Shown here: piece after piece, positions 11,297 through 24,500 of the stretch
How positions within the stretch are numbered: position 1 is the first letter of the stretch
Layout of the letters: every line of letters starts with the position of its first letter
Assembly: GCA_933228895.1 (NCBI GenBank)
Contig: OW121847.1
Span: 80,765,656-80,829,655 of the forward strand
DNA: 64,000 bases
From: Platycnemis pennipes
Taxonomy: Eukaryota; Arthropoda; Insecta; Odonata; Platycnemididae
Direction of reading: 5' to 3'
The notes under the pieces: generated by a model
Database searches by the model: none
The model's input: the letters and a program-made list of their open reading frames with translations, nothing else
Told to the model about the DNA's origin: nothing
Program-made: the position numbers and the translations under genes

Positions 11297-13730
11297 TCTG
11301 GAACCACTAATGGTACATAGTTGCTAATCAGAGTTTCTCAATAGAATGCAGAAAACCCATGCCACAATGAGGTGTAAAAGGTAGGGAAATACACTACCTA
11401 AAGTGGACCAAAATAAGGAGTTTACTTGTGAATATTATCCTGATGACAAAGATGCTGCGAATAGTTTCATTCAGCTTCTATTGTAAGGAGCAATGACTAA
11501 AGATTGAAATCTTTAACAACATTGAAGAAAGGAGAGCTGCTATGGTGATGATATGTTGTTACATACAAAAAAACTATGGGCTAAAAATTCTGGATTAGTG
11601 TTATCCTACTCAGTACATATTCCTAATTTTTTTCCTTCCCATTGAATTTCAACAAGCAATTCAGCCAGTTTTAAAATATATTTCACACTGAATAATAGGA
11701 ATATTCATAGAAACCACTCCTTAAGAACAGAAGGAATAAAACTAAGATACACAATATATTGCTGCAAGTCAATTTTTCTTGTGCAGGATGTTATAAACAT
11801 TTGGTCATTAAGATACCAATAATCTACTTAAACATGCTTACTTATCCAAAAGTTACAAGATAGGCAAAGGATATACAGTCTTTCATCCCATCTCCTTATC
11901 CTCCTTATATGAGCAGAGGCAAAGGGAAATTCAGTTTGCTTCACTTACCTCAAATCAATAACATAGGAGGGTCAGCATATTGGATATGTCCATGTGCATA
12001 GATCTTTCAGAGGTGTCTCAACTTCATCTTAAAGTTGCAATCATGAGGATCACAGGGGAATCTCTTTTGCCATTCAAAGACTATGGCCCATTTCTTCTCA
12101 CCCAGTCCTAAGGACCTCTTTCTTTGGAAGTACAGACAGCTATCAATGGATGCTGGGGAAGTCTTGATAAACCTGTTCTAGAGGCCCAAAGCCCTTGCAA
12201 TGTGTGACAGCCTAGAAGTACATAATTCAAACAGTAATATAATGGCCTAGTAATACCCATCTAAATATATTCCACTTCTTCAGATATCTTTGTGCTTTGA
12301 GTTTGGCACACACTCCTTAGAAAATTGTTGCTGTTGAAGGGTATCATCCTCAACAGAAGGCCTCCCTCACTCATTATACCATGGAGCTTTTCTGATTTCA
12401 CTCAAAAACATCTACTGGAAGTCTATTAAAAAAATGGCTTTTGAAATGACAACAACCTAAGAACAGCATGATTAGAATAAGTTTCTAAATATTCTAAACA
12501 GAAACTCCACAGACCTCACGGAATATGGGGAGAAACAAAAAGTACACTCCATTCATATTTTTGGCACCATGGAGATAATCAGTAAAATCCTCTTCAAGCA
12601 AGCTGAGTCTCCATAAGCTGAGTTTAGATATACATGTGCCACCAAGAGAGCACACATTATCCTGAAGTCCAAGGATCCACTCCTACAAAATAGTTAAGAG
12701 GATTTTCTGGTGTGAAGTGCAACTGTAGTCACTCCTAATTTGGCCAGACCTCTAAGAGTGTTGAAAGTATGTCCCCAGGATCATCAGAGGGCCATTAAAA
12801 ATGAAAATTCTTGCCTGTATGCAATAGCTCAACACTAGCAAGAAACATTAACCATGAAGATGGTTCTACACTTGCCAACAATTAGAAATGGATTTTAAAA
12901 TTTTAAACTGGGCAGCAATCCAGAGCAAATCAAAAGTGTTATGCCAAATGGACAAAAATGATGCAGGCAGAAGAAACCAGAAGTAGCGCCGGAGACATGA
13001 TGTCATGAAAATTAAACAATGCAGAACAAATGCTGGAAAGGGAAATATGTATTTCCAAGGAAGAAGTTATTTCCTCCAAAGTACACTTCAGAGCTGTTAT
13101 TTTTCTTGAAGGGGAGAAAAGTGAACAACTACCAGAAATTGTTTGACTTACCTCTTGTAGGCAAGTTTCAAATTACTTAGTTTCTGTCTTACTGAGCATG
13201 ACTGGTGCTCAGTAACAACGAGAAATTTATATCACAAAATGGCACTGAGGTGTTACCTTTAATCTAGCTGAAAAACTCAGGGCTTAAGATGGACTACTTT
13301 TTCTGTTATGGAGTAACATTACTGGAATTTAACATTAGCCAGCTTATATTTACATTGTCCACTTTCCTCTGACATATATTCACTCAAGGAAAGCTAAAGA
13401 AACGGTGTACATGGAGTCCCCACTTTTCTGTCATATTAGGTTTTGCAAAACCAAAACACAAAGCAGAATGACTGAAAGCAAATCATCATTTTCTGCACAA
13501 GTTATGTACATATTAGTTTTAAAACATCAATGCATTGGAAAAGCAGTTTGAGATGGAGTAGTGAATCACTGGTAATATATTGTGTGTGATGTATCCGTGA
13601 AATGATAAGAAGCAAGGTAGAGTGGGGACCTCCTGTGTTAAATTTCATTTAACCCGTAATGTTCATGGATTGAATTTAGGACAATATACCCTAACACCAT
13701 TGTACAAATCTTGTCCTGGTTGTACATATA
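11297..13730. other. Intergenic, nothing recognised
   Basis: No open frame of interest, RNA gene or repeat structure was recognised in this AT-rich stretch between the PH docking-protein gene and UBE2F. Confidence 0.5.
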
Positions 13731-13909
13731 CAGTCAAGCCCGTTTACAACGAGGTTGAGGGGGGGATGAAGATTTACTTCTATAACCGAAGATTTACTTC
13801 ATATAATAACCGAACTTTGTTATAGGTGGACCAGTTATTCCCAGCCTCTCTTTGATGGGAAATAGCCTTTACTTCGTTATAACTGGGACTTTGTTACAAA
13901 CGGGTTTGA
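13731..13909. mobile_element. Tc1/mariner-pogo type MITE
   Basis: Ends are inverted: CAGTCAAGCCCGTTTACAAC at the left, and at the right ...GTTACAAACGGGTTTGA, whose complement reads TCAAACCCGTTTGTAAC. The unit is flanked by TA dinucleotides. It is about 180 bp with no coding capacity, which fits a non-autonomous pogo/Tigger-type element. Confidence 0.65.
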
Positions 13910-15416
13910 TATAATAGGGCTAGACTATATTGATTTTAGATTCCCTACATTGCATTGCCACTTTTAAATGGATAGAATTATATCTTCATAGCATAGACCA
14001 TTATGTGGCCTAGAAATCCAACTTAGTTAAATGGCCCAACTACTACTATTTTCACATTTACTTTGAACACAAACATCTCATATCCAACAGTTATAGTACA
14101 GTTAACCCAAAGGTGATTTGACAAGTAAGTATAAATCTCATCTCGAATGAAGCTCTGGAGCACAAGGTCCCCACTCAGTGACACAAGCAGTTTCCACTTT
14201 TAACCAGGTGCATTTCCTACTCCTCTTCATACCATCTCCACAGCCCATTCTTACCTACCTACTGCTATACATTCAAATGACTCAAAATTCCACTTTACTG
14301 CTTTACTTGTTCTATCCACCTCCTCGTCTTTTTAATTTTCTTCAGCTAGTTTCTTTCCTCCATTACCATGACCAGTGATTCCTCACTTACCTTCCAATTG
14401 GCAAATCATTAAGAATATGTAATTCCCAAATTACCGTTTTCATGCTAATATGTTATGAGACATTACTTTCCTTCTACATTATATCGTTTCTTAATACTAG
14501 GTGAAAATAATTAAAGATTTTTGGAGGTTAATTCTTCAGCACATTAAACACATGAAATTATTCACTCACGCAACACTTTTATTCACATTAAAACGATATG
14601 AAACCATGACAAGTCATTATCACTCACATATATGTGCACAACTTCTAAATGGCTTATACACCTTTTTGGTTGGAAATCTCTAAAACTTTCCACTCTGTAT
14701 ACAATTACATACTTTAATTTGTGATTTCCACCATTTTTTTAAATTCATTTTTTGGAAATTATGGAACTTTTAACTAAACAACAAAATTTACTTAAATCAT
14801 AATAACAACTGAATAATACACTCAGCTCCTTAATTGATTCCATTTTAAATAGAAAGCTGGGGTTCTAAGATGAGATTGATACCTACTTAAAAATAGCTGC
14901 CTACTCATTACTGAATGCCACCTATTAAGAAGTGCAATGTGGAAGCATAGCTTTCACTTGACTTCTAATATACGGAGGCTTATTTCAAATTATCATACAA
15001 ATAGAAAATGAAAATCAATAACACATAAAGATGTTATTAAACTTAAGTACAATTATTTAATGTGTAAAAAAATACTATGAATACTCCACAGATAATGAAA
15101 TAAATTCTATTTATAAAGAATAACACAATGAAGGAATGATCCCATCATGAAATATGCCAAATTGGAAAATTTTGAATCCCCTTCAAAAAGGCAATACTGA
15201 CCACGATTCATTCCCAGCTTCTATTTGTTACTTCCCTGTACAAAACTTTGCTTTGAACAAACCCAATCTCAATATTAGTCCTTCTCTTCCGATGAAATAA
15301 AACCTCTTAGCCACTTATTCTTTATACGTTGATAAATAGCCTTATGCAGTATAATCATCATTGGAAAGGCTAATGTGCTTTCCATTTAAAGTTCACATCC
15401 AACTGCAGATCAATGA
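13910..15416 (-). other. Downstream region / probable 3' UTR of UBE2F
   Basis: This lies 3' of the UBE2F stop codon on the minus strand. No coding potential is seen. Part is presumably the UBE2F 3' UTR, but no poly(A) site could be fixed with confidence. Confidence 0.35.
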
Positions 15417-15533
15417 TCATCTTTCTGCGTATAGAGAGACATAATCACGTACACGATGGCGAAAGGCATCTCTATCTCTCTGATACATTTCAGCAGCTTC
15501 AATGTTCAGTGGGTCATCAAAATTAAGGAGATC
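15417..15533 (-). CDS. UBE2F: UBE2F exon 4 (stop codon)
   Basis: Thirty-eight codons plus TGA (complement of 15417-15419) after ATTACAG|. It encodes [15 protein letters not shown] and the C-terminal helices, matching the family in position and length. Confidence 0.92.
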   Translation of the reverse strand, partial: DLLNFDDPLNIEAAEMYQRDRDAFRHRVRDYVSLYAER

Positions 15534-18500
15534 CTGTAATACATGAATGATGAAACCTGTTTAGAAGCAAGAACCTTACTTATTTGCTGATATTTAATGT
15601 TGAATTAGCTAAGGAGAACAGTAGCTCTTAAAAGCATTAAGGAAAAATAAATGAAAATTACTAAACATTACAATATTATAATATTTCTTGTACTCATGGG
15701 TAGATTGCTTCATGAATATCATTAAAAAGAAAACATTCAAGAGCAAGTCTTTTCCATGGAAAGCACATTAATGCAAAGCAAATCAATAAAGATGATATTG
15801 GATACAAAAAGAACAGCAGGAATTTAAGTGAAACAGCTACTCACTGATCAAATTCTGAGGTTTCAGGAAATGGAACATAACTGCATTTGAATAATGAGCA
15901 ACTTCCACAGAGATAACGTTTATTGCGACCAGGTTTCACTTTTTACAGAAATTCAGGTGCCTGAAGATGCTGTAAAAAGTGAAACCTGGTCGCAAGAAAC
16001 GTTATCTCTGTGGAAGTTGCTCATTATTCAAGTGCAGTTACATACATTAACTCAATTGTGATTTACACCTCATGATTCTCTAACCTCTTTCATTTTTTCT
16101 ACTCTTAGCCCCAAATTTTACCAAAAACTAGATGATTATATACAATGCATCATTGTAATAAAATTTCACGTGGTAAAGCCTCAATCACACACGGTGCATT
16201 TCTCTGGATTGGATTTATTGCATGGAGTCCTGATGGATGCCACTCATGTGCATATTCTCTTGCCTGATTTTGAGGTTAGGTCCAAACTATTTTTATTGCA
16301 TGCTTTGCTAATGGCTGTCAGTATCAGCCAATTCAGCTTCACACCACACAATCAAAGTAAAGGTTCTGCCATGGAAGAGCCCATCTGCCATGGTTCTGCT
16401 TTTATATATATTTTTTAAGAAATATTTCCCACAAAATTGAGTGGAAATCTATGTACTTGGTATCAATAGAAGGTGCTTATCAAGGAATACAGAGAGGAAA
16501 CTAGCTGATATGCAGTTGGCAGATTGAAATAAAATATTCGTGTATCAATCAATGTGGCTGCAGGTCTTCTTTCCTTGACTTCTTGTATGATTTACTTGAT
16601 GACAGATGGAAAACAATAAAGTAAATATTAAAAAATATACACAGTCACATGAGCAAGTTAAAAGGGACCTAACCTAGTTCTACTACTTCCATTTTCACCC
16701 GAATGATGTACACGACAGGGGGGAAGGGTCATCTGCCAGGCACCACCTAGGTGTGGAAACAAACTGAACTATTTCGGAATGGGAGACTGAAAGCAAGGAT
16801 GACAGGAGGATAGTACACTATGTGAACTGATACCAGACAGCAAAGCCACCTATGTGGCAAATTTTGTTACCCTCTGAGTAGCACACATGAAATCCAGCTA
16901 CCTTCACTCTTGGAAAAAAGCACCATGTGAACTGGGCTTTAACTTTGTTGAGCATGATACTCGTCTAATAAAGCTCACATGAATTACTTTTTTTTGTTAA
17001 CTGGTGGAGTATATTTAATTTTTTGAATTATTTTCACTGTTCTTCCAAGACGTGATGGCAGTACTACAAAACAAAATTCTCAAAAGGACTTTACGGCAAA
17101 GCAATACTTAAAACAAATTATCCTGTTTGCTTAATGTTCCCTAAGGTACATGCACCACATGGAATTCAAATAACAGTCATCCTGTCATCACATTGGCTTC
17201 AAATTGACATTTTAGTACTAGTTACATGATAAAAAACAAATCCCTCTAACATTACATACATGCCAAGAGAGGAAAATTTCATTGATGCTGTTTTATTCCA
17301 AGGAATAGAAACTTTACTTCCTTCTTCCAAAGAACAATTTGATATTAAGTATATCTTTATCCAGAAATTTCATTCCAAACAACTTTTATCTCTATAAGTG
17401 TAATGACAAGCACAAAGCAATTTTGCAACAACATAAGTCTTTTAGTAGAAAACAGAGTTTTTATTTGATGACAAGCAATGCCTGATATGAATAGCATCCA
17501 TGGTTGATAAAATCATTGAAACACCACAAATATATCAAACCTCAGAGGAAAAATGATGCATGAAAACTTTGCAATGCTTAGTGACTGGAATTTGGAGTGA
17601 ATTCTTTTTTGACCCTACACTTCACAGGATTTCATGTTCTGGAAACAATTATTCAGCCAATATATATTCTTGGTAGTGATTAAGATTACAATATTTAATC
17701 AATAACTGTCCTTTAAAAATTTATGGTAAAATCGACCCATAACTTATATTCCATGTAAGAGCAGATAACAAGGTTTCTGCATGAAATAAATCATGACTGG
17801 CATTGCTTTTTCGATTTCCCAGTGAGAACTGGCATTCCACATTTATATATCTTTGGGTTGGAGATACCAATGACAAAATTTAGTTTATCTGGTGAAAATC
17901 AAGATGAAGTAGCAGGTATTGACAGTCTTTTCAGCCCATTACAAATGTTAATGGAATAAAACGAACCCTGGACTTCTATTTCCTTCTTCAGGCCCTAGCA
18001 CTTCCGGTTTACATGTATCATATGAATACCCTAATTTTTTCATCTTATAAATCTGCTTAGCAAGCTAATACCATTCTATCAAACCTTATCACACAAACAA
18101 ATTTTACTTCCATGTTGAAACTTAACACTTATTCCCTCCCCATTACCATGACCGAAACTTATTCATTTGATTTCCAGTCTGATCAAGATATTTTCTACAT
18201 ATTCAGACACACCAAATCCATCGCATGGATATCCCAGATTTTTCCTCCCTACAATGTCTTTAGTTACATCAAATACCTCCCATTCACAAACTGTCTTCCT
18301 GCACAAGCATATATATATTTACAAGCCTTTCATAGTTCATGACCATGTTTTATTAGAGGACATGAGTTTAACAATTAAAAGAACCACCAACATGAATTGC
18401 CACAGAATTGAACGTGAGGGAAGAGAAATATATTTAAACTATGTATACTTATTTTTCAATGACTTCCACACTGCATTAACAGGCAATTATACACATATTA

Positions 18501-21500
18501 TATTACACCTGGAAGAGAAAGTCATGCTCCTAACTTGCACATCAGTGCTTACCGTAAAGAGTGAGTTAAGACCCCACACAACATCCTTCAATCTACGGGT
18601 TGGTGCCCATCCCATGCCATCCACTGATGAGGCACGGAGAAGACTCAAACATACATCACCATCTTCACTGATATTTGGGTGCCACAATTTTGTCAGGCAT
18701 CGCACTTGAGGGGGCTGCAAAAATAACATGCGTATTTTAAACTTAAGCAAAAATGAACACAAAGAAACAACTTTTTGTATAATTTGTATCATTTTCAGGA
18801 ATCACTACAGTCATTTACACAGGAATGATTTTATGTTAAGCGATTCACTCAAATCTCATCAACTGACCAAAGTTTCATATACAATTTTACATGACTATGA
18901 AGTGGGTGTAGAAGGACTTAAGTCAGGGATTTTGAGTGGGTTATAATGGATAGGGGGATGGATGGGAGAAATTAATTACTGATTAATGGGGAAGATGGCT
19001 TTATTTATTTTATGGTTGAGGCCAAGAGTGAGTGAATATTATTTTCAAGCATGCTAATACTATAACTCAATTTTTAAAGAATTATTATGCTCCAAATTTG
19101 AGTGTAAAAACATTAAAGGTCTGCATTTCTACAAGTACACAGAATCTTGGAACCAACTTTAAAAAAATGCTCTATTACAGCCTTTGAAATCCCCTGCCTC
19201 TCTATGTGTACACCATTCACTCACTCAATCCTGTCTCACATCAGTCACCCACATCCAATTCTCATCAGGCTATATTTGTCTCTTCCTCTCTGCTGATTTA
19301 CTCACTTTTGTACAAATATTAACAGCATCCATCCTGCTCTTACTTCAAATATTGGGTTTTGAAACCCATCCAATGATGTATCCAATATTAAGTATATATC
19401 CTTATGTCTTTACTTTGAGACATTGCTATAAGCAATCTTCTCTCTCTTCCTGTTGTTGTTATAGCCATTATGTGGATGTTTCAAAGATAGAATGCTTTAA
19501 AATTTGTCTTAATTCGATCTCTGTTCTCTTTAAATCCTATTTCAATTTATAGGCAATCCTGATTTCCTTTATTGGCCAATATATTGCTGGCCTCCCTCCT
19601 TCTAATTAGTAGAGGCTGAAAAATTCATTTTCCTATGAGGTGATGACCCACATAATTTACTCTATCTCAGCAATATTTTCATCAACTTTGCCTGCATTAC
19701 TATCAAAATCTATGATAAAATCCACACGACAAAATTATTCAACATTATGCAGTGCATTCTTTTCTATTCAAGTTCTTACTAAAGTGACAGCTTAATTGCT
19801 TCCCTCATGAAAAGTTAAATTGATATTTCTGCAATTTAGATATTGGCCTTACACTCCTGTACCGGACTTTACCACAGTAAAAAGTAACCTTGCTCAACAC
19901 TATTCTTTGTGTGCTGTAGCTTTCCTCTTGTTAGTTTTTAACAGTCTTACTTTATTCACATGATTTTTATTATAATATTTTATAATAATTAAAATATTTC
20001 CTTCCCCTTTTTCCTAAACCTTTTACATAGCTAGACTGTAAGAATATTATCTACTCCAATTTTTCATTTTCCTAGACATCAATTCCACAGAACATTACTC
20101 AGACATAGGCCAAGGCATACTCTTCCCTTGTCTTACTCCCATACTTAAAACTGCACTAACTAGCCTTAATTAGCAACACCCTCGTGTGTTCTATTTTTGG
20201 GGTATGTACATCAAGAAACAAGTTATCAAATACTGATTGTCATACTGACTCATCATCACAATCACTTACAAGGGGAGTGTCCGAGTTTCGGTTCTGGAAG
20301 GCAGGTAGTCCTTGGTTAATTATTTACGAATCACCCCCCCATATAGGGTTATACATCCAATAACTGTCGTTTTTTGTGTACGAAATTAACAGAAGAACAT
20401 GAAGTGTGATCAATTTTTAATTTCCGTATCTTTGGCCACGCAGTCCCGATGCACGTACAACATTTGTTCTGGTTTGCCTGGTGCCGTGATTTTCCAACGC
20501 AATGAACCATATTCGGACCAAGTGCTGCGGTCATATGTAAAAAATGATAAGTTTCTGCTATTTATTGATTCTTAGGCAGCAAAAACGAATGTCTCTATAT
20601 GATGAACGACTTATTGATGATTTCAATCAACCAACATGTACACTTAAAGTTATACCACCAAAGTGCATGCTCAACGCCACAAGAAATTTTTTCACTTTAT
20701 GGATGGAAATTGGAGTTTTTTGCCAAGGGCTATGTACAGGAATAAAAGATAAAGGCCAAATTGATGAGTCAGATTTTAAACTATCATACTCAAATCAGTC
20801 GTAATGAATGAAGAGAGACCTGCGCAACAAAGTAGGATAAGCTTCTGCTTCTTTTGCATGGAGGATAATGAGAAATAAAGGGTTATGTACTTCCCCAGCA
20901 TACAATGAATGCAGTTTTTTCTCGGGATTCCCTGGTGGTCGGCCTAGCGGCAGCTGGAAAATGACTAACCCGGGGTGAATGCATACATTTCACGTAAAAT
21001 AGTTAAAATGCATCCTGGGTAAACAGGTTAAAAGTATGTAAAACCAGGGACGTCGCTTGGAAACTAATAAAATACAAATAATATCGAAGAATTAATGTAA
21101 TGCACATTTTCAGGAGTATGTTAAAATCACCCGAAAATTTTAGTAGATACTTACAATTATTTGATTGCAGAGCTTAAGTTCTTTTTTCTTGCGATTAGTT
21201 TTTCCAAAAAAGCACAGCGTTGGAAAATCACGGCACCAGGCAAACCAGAACACAAAACAGATCACAAAAAACAACAGGGCATGCGGACGTATTTCCGAGA
21301 CCACCACGTACTAATTACGTGATTTAGGTAAATAATGTAATTTTATGTACTGATTACGTATTTTTAGTCAATTACGTAATTAGTACGTAAAATAGTTAAA
21401 AAAGCATCCTGGGTTAACAGGTTAAAAATATGTAAAACCAGGGACAGTCGTACAACGAAACTGCAATGAAAAAAAAATTGGAGACAGAGAGTCTCGAACC

Positions 21501-24500
21501 AGGATTCCAGGCAGTGGTGGATTTAGGGGGGGTCGCAGGGGTCATGACCCAAATTTGATCAAAATTTTTAATTTTTATTAGATAAATAGTTTTTGTATCC
21601 TTGTAAAGGAGTAAAGGGAGTGTTTCTGCAAATGCTTGACCTCAAGTCCCAAATGTGAGAGAAGTTTGAGTTGTATTTATTGTGGAGCGTAGCACTCCCT
21701 TAACGTAAAAAACAAGCTCAAAAAAAATAAGCTGAGTCCGAACTTGTTAGGCATCAGGGAGCATGGATTTGGGTGCCTAAAATTTTGCTGGCTAACCCAA
21801 AAGGGTGCATGAATTGGGACATCCTTACACAGGTATTGCCATCTGCTGGGATCGAAACTGATGAAAAACAAGATAATGAGAAAGGGATGACAAATGATGT
21901 ACAAAATCTTACACAATCCATATTGTTAACTTTCTCATGCCATTGTGTATAGACAGAATTTAATTCGAGTTTAGGGAACCGTAGATTAGCATCTTGTCAT
22001 ATTTTCCGTAATTTAGATAATACATTTATTGAAATGTAGAACAATTCGGCCTTCTACTTCTGAATGAATCTCTCCATCATGTCACTACTCCCTATAACGA
22101 TATTTTATTGTGATAAACGAATCAACACGACTAATTATAAAAATATCAACAAACTTTCAGCCAGCTTACTCCCTCGTTGGTAGCCATCTTCATCTAGTCC
22201 ACTGCTCTCGCTTTGAATCATGGGGAAAGGATGCACTCGTCGATTCCCAAATCTGGCGGCTGAAAAAGGTACCTAAATCCACTCCCTTATGATGCCTAAC
22301 GAGTTGGGACACCCTTCCAAGATGGCATCCTCCCTAAATTCTGGTATGGTACCTATCTGGTGAATTGGGACACAGCTATAGAGCTCGCATAGTCGGAAGT
22401 GCCTCAGTGCTTTCGGCAATGTTCGGCAGTTTCCGATGTCTCGTGATAAGCTCGTGGAGCTCGACTGACAGACAACTGAGTCTTCACCTACCCTTGAATA
22501 GTAGGAATAGCCAATATATGATATAATATGGAATAGCACGGTCGCACCAGGCACGTAGCCAGGGGGGTTAAACCCCCCCTGAAAATTTTCAACGGTGAGG
22601 AAAAAGAGAATAAGGGAGGATGAGAGGAAAGGAAAAGACGAAAAATATAGGAGAAGACAAGAATACCAGATGATACTTAAAACTCTGTTTCCCTTATCAA
22701 ATACAAATGTACACAGGTCAAAATGCAGCGACAAAACTTACCAGCAGAGTCACCTGAGGAATATTACAAGAAGTCCATCTACATCCCTCTGTTGGATGAT
22801 GTTTTATCAAACTTAACGGAACGACTCTCTCAAGAAGTTTTGACCTTGTTCAACTTAAAAGTTGTTTTGCCCCATGCCAACCTATCCAGTGAAGACAAGG
22901 TCGCGCATGAAAAAGTTTTCAAATTTTACTGGAATTTGTTGGGGAAACCAAATTTAAGTAATTTTATGCATGAATAATTGCTATGGACACAGTTATCGAA
23001 AAGATGGCTGGAGGAAGGAGGAGAATGGCCCAGTTCGGTTATGGAAGCATTGGATAGCTGTGACTCTGAAATGTACCCAACAACAGAAAAGTTATTGCGA
23101 ATTTTGGCAACTCTTCCCTTAAGTGCAGCTACCGCAGAGCGAAGCTTCTCAACTGATGCCTAAAGATGTGGCTTCGGACCAACATGAGAGAGGAAAAACT
23201 GACAGGATTGGCACTATTGAACGTCCATAGAGACATTCCAATTGATCGGGAATCTATCATTTTTAGGTTTGCCAAAAAAAAAGCGTAGACAAGAGTTTGT
23301 TTTGTAGATGCAGTTTGTCACGGTATCCTCCTCAACTCAGATTTCAGTTTTCAAAATGTTCCTTTGTTCTCTTTAAGTTAAAAATGCAATAGTATTTTCT
23401 TCATTTTGCTATGACTCTAATTGTTGTAACAACGGTATTTTTAGAAGAAAGTACTGTTACCAATTTTGACACATTAATGGTACGGGTCGTATCACAGTGT
23501 TGTAAATGTAAAAAATGCAAGAGAATTTTAAATTTTCTTCATTTTGCATTAACTGTAATTATTATAGTATAACTGTATTTGTATATTTATCGTAAGTGAT
23601 TTTAAACATAAAAAAGGGACATAATTTTACATTTTTCTAGTTTTTCACTAACTGTATCATGGTAACATAATGGTATTTTGAGAATAATGTACTGTTTACT
23701 AGGCCTATTTTAAATACAATATTTGTTTTTTGTTTGAGCATAGTACATGTGTACGTTTCTGTACTAAATTCCTTTATTCTAGCTTAAATAAAACAGCACT
23801 TCAACTGCTTAGTTTTTAGTTTTCAATATGTTATAATTGGTATTTATGATACTGTATTACAGCCTAACACGATTTATTTGTATTTCTTGAACAACTACTG
23901 ATTGGTTTTGAGTTAAGATGTGCTTATAATTGAATTGCTTTATCACCATAAGTAAACATTTTTGTATGCAATTATTTTCTACATTTTCCCACTTTCTTCA
24001 TTTGAAATAATTGATCATGAGTTGGCTTTCTATAAATTCTTTTGTTACATGATACTGATGATACCGTACAGAAATATTAGCACTCAACACAAACTTTTTA
24101 GTAAGCCCCTAATTAAACAGATAGTTTTTAACTTTTATGTATGTGCTTATCATCACTGTAAACCTTTTCCAATGAATTATTTTAACATTTTCTGTTGTAT
24201 GAAACATTAATATTTTATAATAATTTTAAACTTCAAGTTGGCTATTTATTTCTCCTCCATTATTAAACTGCTTAAATGTCTAAAATTGTTCAATTTAATC
24301 TGTTGTTAAGAATTAAAATGACATTTTAGGCTCCAAAATGCGTAAAAAATAGGTATTTTAAAAAATTTTGCATGGGGGAATGCCCCTCTCTCCCGGGGGG
24401 TATTCCATACTCCCCAGACCCAGGTCATGACCCCCCCACCCCCAAATTTAATGCTGAATCCACCCCTGGACGATGGCACTGTGAAGCAAGTACTTTACCC

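Noticed and set aside
18167..18709. 180-codon open frame on plus
   Set aside because: It lies antisense to UBE2F exon 3, whose conserved protein explains the open frame.
19184..19552. 122-codon open frame on plus
   Set aside because: It is pyrimidine-rich, low-complexity translation in UBE2F intron 2 with no recognisable domain.
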